A DNA stretch of 64,000 bases. Origin: Toxorhynchites rutilus septentrionalis. Its lineage: Eukaryota > Arthropoda > Insecta > Diptera > Culicidae. Made by a program: the position numbers and the translations under genes. Positions 43,205 to 53,796 of the stretch are shown here, in pieces. Location: assembly GCF_029784135.1 (NCBI RefSeq), contig NC_073745.1, positions 241,085,946 to 241,149,945 on the forward strand, read 5' to 3'. The notes beneath the pieces are model-generated. The model searched no databases. It was given only the letters and a program-made list of their open reading frames with translations, and had not been told where the DNA came from. Position 1 is the first letter of the stretch. Each line of letters begins with the position of its first letter.

Positions 43205-43654
43205 TTAATGGCCCTGATAAGCGCCGTGTTTTATGGAATGGTTCCAATTTAGAAAACTTAGTACTCGTGGTTTAAAAAAAACCATTTCGAACGCCCTCGA
43301 TGCCGCCTTGTTCTGAATTTGCCACCAAAGCAGTTTGTATAAAGAACAAACTTTTTTCTTCTGCTACCTGATGCCGTTTTGCGATTGCGTTTGCCACTCG
43401 CCACTCGCCACTCGCTGCAACTGCCTGTTGTCTTGATGTCCACCGAACCGAATGTGTTCTGTTCCAAATGCAGGTTTTCTTATCGTCGCGAGCAGCTTTG
43501 CCAGCTAACTCGATCACTTCGGCGGCCGAAGCTATATAACGCCGGCTAGGTGGACTGGTGCACTGGGACTAACGCGCTCGGCCTAGCTACCCTTGCGGGG
43601 AACTCCAGATCAACACGGTCCCTTCACTTTTCCTCCTTTACCATGTCCAGACAT
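43205..43654 (-). pseudogene. Histone H2A pseudogene
   Basis: From the ATG at 43654 the minus strand encodes MSGHGKGGKVKG, the H2A N-terminus, then has deletions and stops. Farther on come AERV and APVHLAGV and then AAEVIELAGKAARDDKKT (about 43473-43530), the core of H2A. The C-terminal half is scrambled, with a CACTCGC triplication. At 43210-43225 lies GGCCCTGATAAGCGCC, a decayed histone 3' stem-loop in the right place and orientation. Introns are absent, as in replication-dependent histones. The copy cannot make a histone. Confidence 0.8.
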
Positions 43655-43889
43655 GGCTGCTTGGGTTGGTTTGTTGATGTGTTGTGATGCGAACCGATGT
43701 GGTGTACGGTTTGGATGAGAATGATCGTTACAGCAGCGGAGCGGGGATTTTTAAGCTGACTGGCTGGCTCGAGAATTACGCATGTGTGAGACTGCGACCA
43801 ATGTTTCCCTTTCTTTTTCCTTTCCAATCGTGCTTCATTCTATTTCGCTGCTGCTCTGGTTGCCCGTTTTGGTCGGTACGATTTGAGGA
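43655..43889. promoter_or_regulatory. Possible relic of the histone upstream region
   Basis: This stretch lies directly upstream of the H2A pseudogene start. It carries a CCAAT element (GGACCAATCAAAAATGG at 43898) and pyrimidine-rich tracts. In insects H2A is often divergently paired with H2B, but no H2B sequence is recognisable on the far side. The assignment rests on position alone. Confidence 0.3.
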
Positions 43890-44352
43890 GCACAAAATGG
43901 ACCAATCAAAAATGGGCACATAGTGTATTTGGACAATGCTTGATATTTCACAATTATTCAATTATTTATCTCAAGAAAAATGAAATGTTATTCGTTATGA
44001 TAGATGCGTAGATATATTTCCTATCAATTGATGCAAAAACCTTTGCGATCTATTGAGAAATGCTCGAGTTATAAGCGTTCCAAATCTTGCATTTTTTCCT
44101 ACTTGTTCAGTGCCTAGATTTCCATTTCACCCCCTATATCTTCCGGTTAGACGTAGTCCTACGTCAAAAGTAACAAGCATATAAGGCGTAGACATTTTAT
44201 CTTTCGAATTAAGTGTTTATCATACCATTTCGTTCCGTTGTTGAAGAGCTATTAACGCTCAAAATCTCGATGTCCGGAGTAACGCTTTCGTTTTCGAAAC
44301 TTTGAACTTACACCCCAGTATAGAAATGAAAGACGTAGTCCTACGTCAAAAA
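43890..44352 (-). repeat. Dispersed repeat with GACGTAG/CTACGTC hairpin, copy 2
   Basis: 43890-44180 is the inverse of 37385-37640. It ends TCTTCCGGTTAGACGTAGTC, CTACGTCAAAAG. A second hairpin word, AAAGACGTAGTCCTACGTC, lies at 44329, preceded by GTCCGGAGTAACGCTTTCG. That combination recurs at 48585-48628. The hairpin has 7-bp arms around two bases. Confidence 0.65.
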
Positions 44353-44858
44353 ATCATCGAATAAAATGCTTTTCAAATGAAGCGAATAAAAATCAAACTT
44401 CGGACACTAAATCAAATTTCGGACAGATTGAATTCAAATTTCGGGCACTTTATTTTGTAATTTTATGGACGAAAACTACATTACACTTGATTATATTTTA
44501 TAGTCAACTGCGAAACACTTACCAAGCAATCACAGTAAACTGTTAACGATGATGAGAACTGATGAAACGCGGGAGAAATTTAAATATTAATACACGGGTA
44601 AATTCTACGTGCTCACGCAAAACAAACGTCAAACACAAACGATAATGAGTGGTGCTGTTGAATTTGTTCCTACTATGTGATAATTCAAATGTTATTCTCA
44701 AATGAAGTGATAGTGAAACCAAGGGATCACTCTAAAGAAGCAATTGTGATATTAAATATATAGTTATATCATCAGTGCATGAAGCATTTCATGATATTAG
44801 AACAAAGTGTCCGAAACATGATGTTGTCCGAAATATGATTCAGAACAGTACACCAGCT
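44353..44858 (-). mobile_element. TIR element related to 60283-61193 (copy B, truncated)
   Basis: Read on the minus strand it begins ACTGTTCTGAATCATATTTC then GGACA, and runs through AATATCATGAAATGCTTC, ATGCACTGATGATATAACTA, AGAGTGATCCCTTGGTTTC and GAGCACGTAGAATTTACCC to GATTGCTTGGTAAGTGTTTC and AAAGTGCCCGAAATTTG. The last 150 bases and the second terminal repeat seen in copy A are missing. It has no coding frame. Confidence 0.75.
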
Positions 44859-46230
44859 ACTACAATTCAAAACTACAAAACCAAACACTTTTTAACCAGG
44901 CACAAATCCCAGGGACTCTTAAATTTGCCTAAAAGTCCTTATTTTCTTAAATAAATAAAAACAACTATTCTATAAGCGTGAGCATAGAAACATTCATCGC
45001 TAATGACCTTACCTTATCTAGTTCCAAATTTCAGCTAATCCAAATCAGTTTTAACACATTGTGTCGCGCTCGAGCAGTCACTAAAACAATTCATCGTTTC
45101 CGAGTGTACAACTTTCACACTTCAACAGCCAAAAACTTAGCCTGTCTCCTTTTTTTGCCGCCGGCAACAATATTGATTTCATTCCCAAACTTCTTTCCTT
45201 CTTTTCACAGAAACAAAAAAAAACATGAATGACGACACTATTGACCCACAAACGACAGCAGCATCCAGTATCTCGATAACTCCACGTACCGAATGTCCGT
45301 TCACTTCTTCCGATGAAGCGATCAAATCGATCAAGGAATGCACCTGTTCCTCCAAACACACGATAAACTTTGTTTGTTTTTTTTGTTTGTTTGCTTTCTC
45401 GGAAACGCTATCACCAGCACGCGATCACGACTCCCGTGTACGACCACGGCCGTTACACATCTGAACCCGGGCGCACCTATCGGAGCCCTACCAAGCCTCA
45501 AAAAGCGCAAATGTGAGCGATGCAGTCAAACCACTTTTCAGTCGCTGAGCGAGGCTTTCAAGCTTTCAAGAGAACCCGACAAAAATGAGACTCATAGAGA
45601 GGGATCTCTCTGATATACAGCCTCCGTCAGAAGCTGGTCCACCCACGGAGTTCCCCCCAACGATTAGGCACATATCGAAGCTCTCGGAATTTAGCAATGT
45701 GGCGCACGTTGTAACCGCCAATGTGTTCTCGATTCGTATGTTTTTTTTTTCGCGATTTGTTAAGAACACGTGTCGCCGTGTCGTGGAGCAAGCAAGCAAA
45801 TGAGAAAAAAAAACGTTGGGACACGCTTGGTTCTGCACAAGCTTAAACTGTGGAGGAGGACATTGGCGGTAGGATCGAGCGTAGCACCGCATCGGTTTGT
45901 TTGCGAAGTGGAGAATAATTATGAAGAACAGAACGAAAGGAGCACCGGGGCAAATTTAAGCCCAAAAAGGCACACGAGCGCCTTTTTCAAGCAATTGAAA
46001 CATGGCTACGCGTAATCGAATTAAGCTTTGACGCTTCAACGGAACGTTAAATATAGCGAACATTGGGGTCGGTTGATTAGATTTATCATCCAACTTTTTG
46101 TGGACCATTAGTTTTACTGTTCTATCTATAGTCACCCAATATCATTATTGGGTCATTTAAAAAGAACCCGCGGTCTTTATTAAAATTGTAAAGGGTTTTC
46201 TTCTTTATTTTATAATCAATTTAACATTTC
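44859..46230. other. Unassigned low-repeat island with a possible exon-like start
   Basis: A 1.2-kb stretch of balanced composition. At 45180-45210 a pyrimidine-rich tract ending TTCTTTCCTTCTTTTCACAG looks like a splice acceptor. It is followed by AAACAAAAAAAAACATG and an open frame from 45225 rich in T, S and P (MNDDTIDPQTTAASSIS). The frame loses sense after about 45 codons and no donor site fits well. A frame at 45770-46015 (81 codons) has no known domain. This is a weak candidate for a host exon. Confidence 0.25.
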
Positions 46231-46361
46231 CAGTACAGGTTGGACTCGATTCTTTGTGATTCGATTATATACAATTTTGGACTCTATTATATACAGTTTG
46301 ATTTTTTTTTATGTTTCAAATATGATTTATTTCAAGAAAAAATGTTACGCTGTATATACAT

Positions 46362-48362
46362 TATTTATATATATAAAAATGGATTTCCGTCTGTCTGTCT
46401 GTCTGATTCATTTGGACTCGGAAACTACTGAACCGATTGACATGAAAATTGGAATGTAGGGGTTTTTGGGGTCGGGGAAAGTTGTTATGATATTTTCAGA
46501 CCCCTCCACCCTCTCTAAGGGGGGGGGGGGGGTGTCTGTCATACAAATGAAACACAAATTGCTGCATTACTCGAGAGTTAAACAAGCAAACGAAACCAAA
46601 ATTGGCATGTGGAGGTTTTAGAGTGCAATAAATGTTTTTACGGTGGTTAGACACTCCACCTCCCTCTTTAAGAGGGGGCTGCCATACAAATGAAACACAA
46701 ATTTCTGCATAATTCGAGAATTAATCCAGCAAACTAAATCAAATTTGGAATGTGGAGGTTTTAGGGTGCAATAAATGTTTTTACGGTGGTTAGACATTCC
46801 ACCCCCCTCTTTAAGGGGGGGGGGGGGTGGTGTGGTGTTCTGCCATACAAATGAAACACAATTTTTTGCATTACTCAACAATTAATCAATCAAATGGAAT
46901 AAAATTTGGCATGTGGAAGTTTTAGAATGTAATAAATGTTTCTATGGTGGTTAGACACTCCACCCCCTTCTCTAAGGGGAGGCTGCCATACAAATGAAAC
47001 ACAAATTTCTGCATTACTCGAGAATTATTCAAGCTAATGGAACCAAATTTGGCATAAGAAGGTATTAGGGTGCAACAAGTGTTTTTATAGTGGTTAGGCT
47101 CTCCACCCCCTCTTTAAGGGGTGACTGCCATACAAATGAAAAACAAATTTCTGCATTACTCGAGAATTAAACAAGAAACTGAAACCAAATTTAGCATGTG
47201 GAGGTTTCAGGGTGCAATAAATATTTTTATGTTGGTTAGACACTCCTCCCATCTTTCTAAGGGGGGGGCCGCCATACAAATGAAACACAAATTTCTGCAT
47301 TACTCGAGAATTAATCAAGCCAATGAAACCAAATTAGGCATATGGAGGTTTTAGGGTGCAATAAATGTTTCTATGGTGGTTAGACACTCCTCCCCCCTCT
47401 GTAAGGGGGGGCTGCCATACAAATGAAACACAAATTTCGGCATAACTCGAGAATTAATCAAGAAAATGAAACCAAATTTGGCATGTGGAGATTTTAGGGT
47501 GCAATGAATGTTTTTACGGTGGTCAGACACTCTACCTTCCTCTCTAAGGGGGAACTGCCATACAAATGAAAGACTAATTTCTGTATAACTTGAAAACTGT
47601 CCAAGTAAATGGAGCCAAATTTGGCATGTGAAGGTTTTAGGGGGCACGAAACGTTTCTATGATGAATATACTCCTCCCCCTCTCTAAGGGGGGCTGCCAT
47701 ACTAAGGAAATACAAACTTCTGCATAACTCGAGAACTAATCAAGCACAATTCGGGATGTGAGGGTTTTTTGGTATAAGAAATGTTTCTATGATGGTATGA
47801 CACCCCTTCCTCCTCTGGAATGGAGAGGGGGTCCCATGAAAAAGTTACACATATTTTAACCAAAAATATTCCAATCAAACATGACAATTGAAAATTTACA
47901 ATTACATAGTGACAAGCGTTGTTAGTCCATTTGATGTTTGTGCTAACGAAATATCTTTATCTTCTTCTGTCTATACCAATAAAAATGGATTGCCGAATAT
48001 GTTGATAAGTGCAAAACTCGAGGAAGGAAATGTTCAATTTAGGGCTGTCTTTATTCTATCATATTTTCTGTATCAAACATTTATTCCATGTAACGGAGAA
48101 ACATGTTATTTGCAAGTGGTTGAAAAATCTTGAACGAGAATTGTGTCTGAAAATAATCTGATATTATAATGATGAGTTTTGGTAGAAGTACTACGAATTT
48201 TATAGTAAAAAGTAAATTCAACGGGGTGGATTAGAAGATCAATCAATGAACAGTTCTGCGATTTGACCCATGAATTTACGCTTAGTAAAAAATGTGAATG
48301 TTTGATGGTATTGATAACAAAAAACAAATTTTGGGCGGGACGAAGTTTGCCGGGTCAGCTAG
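46362..48362 (+). mobile_element. Non-autonomous Helitron with amplified core
   Basis: The head ATTTATATATATAAAAATGG follows the family, although the TC is mutated. The 3' end GGACGAAGTTTGCCGGGTC then AGCTAG is intact and followed by T (48363). Head, the CTGAACCGATTGACATG block and the 3' 400 bases align with the copy at 23994. The 800-base difference is nearly all extra copies of the 143-bp unit. No Rep-helicase is encoded. Confidence 0.85.
46535..47840. repeat. Tandem array of about nine ~143-bp units inside a Helitron
   Basis: Each unit reads CCATACAAATGAAACACAAA, TTTCTGCATTACTCGAGAAT, TAATCAAGCAAATG, AACCAAATTTGGCATGTGGA, GGTTTTAGGGTGCAATAAAT, GTTTCTATGGTGGTTAGACA, CTCCACCCCCTCTCTAAGGG, GGG. 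Starts near 46537, 46680, 46840, 46985, 47130, 47272, 47415, 47556 and 47695 give spacings of about 139-160. The short frames on both strands follow from the repeat and code for nothing known. Confidence 0.9.
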
Positions 48363-48901
48363 TATTAAATATATAACGGGAATATTTTTTGTTTTTGAAG
48401 AAAATACATTTATACGAATTCGTTTTCGTGTCTTCAATGGAAACATTGCCAATACATTCTGTCAAATATGATAACATATTATATTTGACAGAATATATTT
48501 TCGTTCTCGTGATAATTATTCACGAGATTGTTCATAACTAAGCCGATTGCGCAAACGTATGCGAATATTAATTTGTCCGGGCACATTTACCGGCGTAACG
48601 CTCTCGTTAAAGACGTAGTCGTACGTCAATATTATTATTTTTCTATACATCCTCCATTCGTATTTGAGTGCCTGTTTCATCAAATTCCTTCTAAAAAATC
48701 CCATCCAATTTGAACGAGAAAAGTGTCATCTATATCTTGGTGAATGTGAAAGATATCACACGAAGAAGAATTATAGCAAATATTTTTTAAACATAAACAT
48801 AAAAACATTGTTTAGTAAATACTTATAAAAAATTTACAAAACAAAAGAAATCTTTCATTATCTCACACAGTTACCACCACTGCTTTTTCAAGTAAAAATA
48901 A
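48363..48901. other. Unassigned, with a hairpin and a GACGTAG word
   Basis: ATTCTGTCAAATAT (48456-48469) and its perfect inverse ATATTTGACAGAAT (48481-48494) form a 14-bp stem. AAAGACGTAGTCGTACGTCA lies at 48608, a variant of the recurrent hairpin. No gene. Confidence 0.45.
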
Positions 48902-49014
48902 TTGCGACCAGTACGACACATATGACGAATTTCATGCCAACTCGTCTTAGGAGTTGGCAGCACCATCTCAGGTTGTAGTGAAACGTTGTGGGTGTAAAGA
49001 CATGGGTCATTTAA

Positions 49015-49999
49015 CACTAGAACTACCGACGTTTAATATATACCTAGTTCTACCGCACCCGTCAAATTGACGGTTTTCTGATTAGCGCGTTTGTTGTATT
49101 TTTTACTTAGTTTATGTTAATGAATGAATGTGATTTGACAAAAACAACATTGATTATAACACTTCATATGTTTTTAATTTATAAAAATAAACAAAAAGGT
49201 TTATATTTATATTTATAGGTCTATGACTATGAGGCACATATCTTACAAAAACATGTTATTCTGGATGAAAACTTGCCACAAACGTATTTGTTGCATGTAT
49301 TGCAAGTATACATGGCTTTGTTTTTGTTGCATAATTGTATTTGACAAGATTTTTGTTCTTGAGGTCTTTTAGTTAAGTTTTCTGTAGTACAATCCATTGC
49401 TTTGTTTGGTTGTTTTTTGGAGGAAGCTTGTTCTCTGTAGCACCTATGTTCATTGGAAAGTTCTTCTGCCAATTGAAACAAGAATTGTTTTCTGGTTATG
49501 TTCTCATCACAAGTCTCTTTGTATAAAATCCACGAATTGATTGCTGCCAAGTCCAAAATATAGTAGAACACTTGCAATGGCCATCTACGAGACCCTGCTT
49601 TCCCGCTATATTTGCGTGTCATACTTCATATACTTCAAACTTGGTTCCAAACTCTAAACATATCGGACTACTATTGTGCGTAAACTGCACGAAATTGAAT
49701 GCCTAATTGAATGCAAATAATTATTGATGTCTACCATTCCATAGATGATGCATAGATTGTTATAAACTTTGAAATTGCCAGACCCGTCAACTTGACGGGT
49801 CTCGGTAGAAATAGGTATAGATGGTTCTGATAATGGAAGTTAAAGCCGGTAAACAGAAATTGAATATGAATAAGAAACTATCCTTACTATCCTCATGAAA
49901 AGTCATCGCAAAAATCTAGAACAATACATAGAAATTATATAAAATTATTGACCATGAAATTTGAAATCCGTCAAATCGACGGTTTCGGTAGTTATAGTG
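49015..49999 (-). mobile_element. piggyBac element relic with TTAA duplication
   Basis: TTAA at 49011-49014 and 50000-50003 flank CACTAGAACTACCG and CGGTAGTTATAGTG, 14-bp inverted repeats with one mismatch. Sub-terminal words CCGTCAAATTGACGG (49063), CCGTCAACTTGACGG (49784) and CCGTCAAATCGACGG (49969) are near-palindromes. At 985 bp it keeps only the 3' part of a transposase gene. It sits precisely in the left arm of the foldback element, so it is younger than that element. Confidence 0.9.
49227..49622 (-). pseudogene. piggyBac transposase, C-terminal fragment
   Basis: A 131-codon frame. It shows TRKYSGKAGSRRWPLQVFYY, ILDLAAINSWILYKE, the end of the piggyBac DDE domain. The cysteine-rich domain follows: CNKNKAMYTCNTCNKYVCGK and CFCKICAS. 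The RNase H-fold catalytic aspartates that should lie upstream are deleted, so it cannot transpose anything. The short C-terminal finger domain, which binds the ends in piggyBac, is intact. Confidence 0.85.
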
Positions 50000-51382
50000 T
50001 TAAGCAACTTTGCATAATTGAAATATTCGAAAAACAATTAGACTACGTTTTGGAAAAAGCAAATTTTTTTTTCTTAATTTTTTACAAAAATTTAGAACTT
50101 AAAAACTATGATACCTACAAAATTCATGTCAAAGAATGAAATGTAGGAAATTGTTTAAATTTTTTTTTAGGAAACATTTTTTGGAAAAAAATTTGCTGAC
50201 AAAAAAGTTATTCAAAAAATTAAGATTCATATTTTTTCAAAATTTTTTTTATAATTTTTAATGAAAATCAAAATAATTTCCCACATTCCATTCTTTGACT
50301 AAAATTTTGTAGGTTTGACATTTTTTATTTTTCTAGGAAATTCCTTAGGTTTTCATTAAAAATTATCAAAGATTTTTTTGGAAAAAAAAATTATTGAAAA
50401 TTAAAATTCATTTTTCTCGAAAACATATGCTTTTAAAATTCTGAAAAAAGAATAGATATAAATAGCCCTTATAATTTCCAGCAAGTTTTCCATACATCGG
50501 ACGATGGGCACATTTACATGGGAAAAATTTTTCGAACAACAACTTTCATTTTTTTCCTTGAAAAAATATTATTAATGTTTAATTTGTTACATTTTTATGC
50601 ATAAATTATCGCAATTTAAATGCTCTGCTAACTTTTCTCTATTTGGAAAAATGTCAAGAACATGTCAAACATGAGAATTTACACACAAAAATGTTACGAG
50701 AAAAACAATTTTTTTTTTCACGAGTCTTCATACAAAAATGACTTTCATTCCAAAAACTACAACAGATAGAAAGCTAACGTCTTCGACAAAAGTTTACATT
50801 TTAATAAGATCTAAAACTTTGTCGAATACACTATATCGCTATCTTGACTGTAAACAAAATTAGGATAAGTTGTATTTTTTTCAAGGAAAATATAAAAAAG
50901 TTGAAAACTTTTTCCCTGTAAAAGCAAACCAATCTTCCGATGTATGGACGACTTGGTGGAAATTTTAAGGGCTGTTCACATATATATTTTTGGGAATTTT
51001 AAAAAAATACGTATTTGAGAAAAATGAATTTTAATATTCAAAATAACTTTTTTTTCAGCGAAATTTTTTTCAAAAAAAATTTGGTATTTTTTCGTAAAAA
51101 TTTAAACAATTTCCTACATTTCGTTCTTTGACAAGAATTTTGTAGGTATCATAGTTTTTAAGTTATAAGTTTTTGTAAAAATTTAAGAACAAAAAAACGG
51201 CTTTTCCAAAAAGTTGTCTAGTTATTTTTCGAATATTTCAATTATGCAAAGTTGCTTAAATGACCCATGTCTTTACACCTACAACGTTTCACTGCTATCT
51301 GAGATGATGCTGCCAACGGCCAGTCGAGTTGGCATGAAATTCGTCAAATGTCAAAATTTAATACGACCGCAAAGGGTTAAAT

Positions 51383-52557
51383 TTATTAGTTCGACTTTAA
51401 AGCATAATCTCCAGCATAGCTGTTATGAATTTGACGATGTTGATGGTATGCACGTAAAAATTCGCATTCACTGTGCTTTAGTAGGAAAAAGATAAACAGT
51501 GTTATTTATTTATTGTGAAGCTAGCCGATGACGCGGGCTTTTGCATCTTTTCTCTCATGACTCTCATTCAGGCTGATTTGTGTGCTATATGAATAAAATT
51601 GGTGATATGGTAACCCTGGCCGTCCTCAGTGCACCGAATTCTCATTCACGAAGCAGATATAATTGTTATAACAATTCTGTCTATTGGATGTATGTCAGAG
51701 GAACCTCAATAGTGCAGAAATGAATAGGAGTAGGAGCTTTAAATTACTGCGACCATTAGTTTAATCAATCTTTTATATAATGGTATCGGTAGCAGAGCTC
51801 GGCAAAACCATATTCAACTGAGAATAGTCAGCTATGAAACCATCGGTCTTCGCATTCAATTGGAAATGAATGTTTGCTTCTTCCAGCCGTTCTCCGTCAA
51901 CATGAATCAACAGTCATTCGGGTTCTCTCCTCGCTAACTGTTCTAAAGAAGCTTCGTGCTCATTCCATTCTTCACCGTCAAATGGAATGCACTGCGAATT
52001 GAAGTGACTCGCCCAGACTGAATTCGTTTCTCTCGCTTGTATCATGTACGTATGTATCAACGTAATTAGAATTTCATTCCCTGTGTGATACACACACACA
52101 CTCTCCAATACAAAGGAGCTGATTTTAAAAACACTATATAACAGTCATGTTGAAATATTTGTTTTTTTTCTTTGCTTACCACTACATGAAAAAATCGAGG
52201 AGTAATATACCCGGTATTCTATCCAAGTTGTTCATGTATTGATGCTTGAGTTCACGATGGGTAAACAATGGAGCCGTCCATTAATGGTGTAACTACTTTT
52301 TTGCATCAAAAATCAAGTTCTCATTTCACTTTATATGGAAATTAAAATAAGATTGTGTACGCCAACTGCAGTGAACCTTTTTTTGTAAAACAACACAAAA
52401 TTAAGCCCCAGACATCAATTTGAAAAAAAATATATGTATAAAGTAGATAAACATCAACAGTGAGATATGAAATAAACAAAGTTAAATATTGAGTAAATAG
52501 CTCTCTTAAAATTGGCATTAAAGAAATGTACCCGAAGGGTTCCTTTTCTGTAAATAT
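51383..52557. other. Unassigned, with a solo hAT-like terminus at 51793
   Basis: CAGAGCTCGGCAAAACC at 51793, followed by ATTCAACTGAGAATAGTCAG, matches the minus-strand right end of the MITE at 3144 (AGTCAACTGAGGATAGTCAG). No partner end or 8-bp duplication of ATCGGTAG was found within the next kilobase. The rest shows no gene; CA/GT and TATA-rich words occur near 52090. Confidence 0.4.
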
Positions 52558-53796
52558 TAGGCTGTCAAAAAAGTCCTGCGGTATTTCCGCGAGGTGTCGT
52601 TGTAAGCGCGTAGTTCTAGTTGTATTCATTGTATCGAGTCATACTATAGCTTGTTGGAAAGGTATTTTTGCGCGCTATAATATAGTCCTTGACTGTGTTT
52701 TGTTTGGTTAAGTCGTTCGTGAGTTATAGTGTCGCAAATATGGAGCAAAATAAAGAGAAAATCCGACATTTTTTGCAGTACTACTATGACAAAGGCAAAA
52801 ATGCATCTCAAGCTGCCAATAAAATTTGTGCAGTTTATGGACCCGATACAGTTTCCATTTCCACCGCACAGCGATTGTTTCAACGTTTTCGTTCTGGTGT
52901 AGAGGTCGTCGAAAATGCGCCACGCTCCGGAAGGCCTGTCGTCGAAAATTGCGACAAAATCGCTGAATTAGCCGAGAAAGACCGGCATAGTAGCAGCCGT
53001 AGCATCGGCCAAGAGCTGGGGATAAGTCATCAAACCGTTATTAACCATTTGAAGAAGCTTGGATTCACAAAGAAGCTCGATGTATGGGTGCCACACACGT
53101 TGACGCAAGAAAACATCTTTGACCGTATCGACGCATGTGAATCGCTGCTGAATCGCAACAAAATCGACCCGTTTCTGAAGCGGATGGTGACTGGCGATGA
53201 AAAGTGGGTCACTTACGACAACGTGAAGCGCAAACGGTCGTGGTCGAAGCCCGCTGAAGCGGCTCAGACGGCGGCCAAGTCCTCATTAACGGCCAGGAAG
53301 GTTCTGCTGTGTGTTTGGTGGGATTATCAAGGAATAATCTATTATGAGCTGCTTCCCTATGGCCAAAGCTCAATTCGGACCTGTACTGCCAACAACTGGA
53401 CCGCTTGAAGGTAGCACTCATGAAGAAGAGGCCATCTTTGATAAACAGAGGCCGCATTGTCTTCCATCAGGACAACGCCAGGCCACACACTTCTTTGGTG
53501 ACGCGCCAGAAGCTCCGGGAGCTCGGATGGGAGGTTCTTTTGCATCCGCCGTATAGTCCGGACCATGCACTAAGTGACTACCACCTGTTTTTGTCCATGG
53601 CGAGCTAGGTAGTCAGAAGTTAGCCACAAAAGAGGCCTGTGAAAATTGGCTATCGGAGTTTTTTGCCAATAAGGAAGCGAGCTTCTATAACAGGGGTATT
53701 ATGAAGTTGGCATCTCGTTGGGAACAAGTCATCGAACAAAACGGCGCATATTTGACTTAAAACAGATGATTGTAACTAATCTTATGAACAAATGAA
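52558..53796 (+). mobile_element. mariner element, copy 2 (3' end missing)
   Basis: It begins with the same TAGGCTGTCAAAAAAGTCC end as copy 1 and stays highly similar to 53796 (AACAAATGAA). There the last 35-40 bases, including the right terminal repeat, are replaced by unrelated sequence. It cannot be excised by a cut-and-paste reaction that needs both ends. Confidence 0.9.
52740..53760 (+). pseudogene. mariner transposase, two small deletions
   Basis: The frame is open from MEQNKEKIRHFLQYYYDKGK through both HTH regions, SGRPV, WVPHTLT, the first catalytic aspartate (VTGDEKW) and the tryptophan that is a stop in copy 1. A 1-base deletion near 53366 and a 4-base deletion near 53604 break the second half. 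QDNARPH and SDYHLF are still readable in the shifted frame. The breaks are at different places from those of copy 1, so the two copies died independently. Confidence 0.9.

Larger units (their letters stand above)
48902..51382. mobile_element. Long foldback element interrupted by piggyBac
   Basis: Without the insertion at 49015-49999 this is about 1.5 kb and nearly all of it is inverted repeat. The left arm runs GACGAATTTCATGCCAACTC, GTGTAAAGACATGGGTCATT, TAAGCAACTTTGCATAATTG, AAATATTCG; the right arm carries the same words inverted at 51230-51345. Inner portions (CATACATCGGACGATGG at 50492 and its inverse CCGATGTATGG at 50938) pair too, leaving a centre near 50560-50870. It codes for nothing. 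A fragment occurs at 6900. Outer limits are approximate. Confidence 0.75.

Noticed and set aside
46136..46165. ACCCAATATCATTATTGGGT hairpin
   Set aside because: A short 8-bp stem in AT-rich DNA is expected by chance; no copies were seen elsewhere in the window.
46618..47715. Series of 73-98 codon minus-strand frames with FVFHLYGSPPL repeats
   Set aside because: Each is a reading of the 143-bp Helitron unit; the repeated peptide follows from the DNA repeat.
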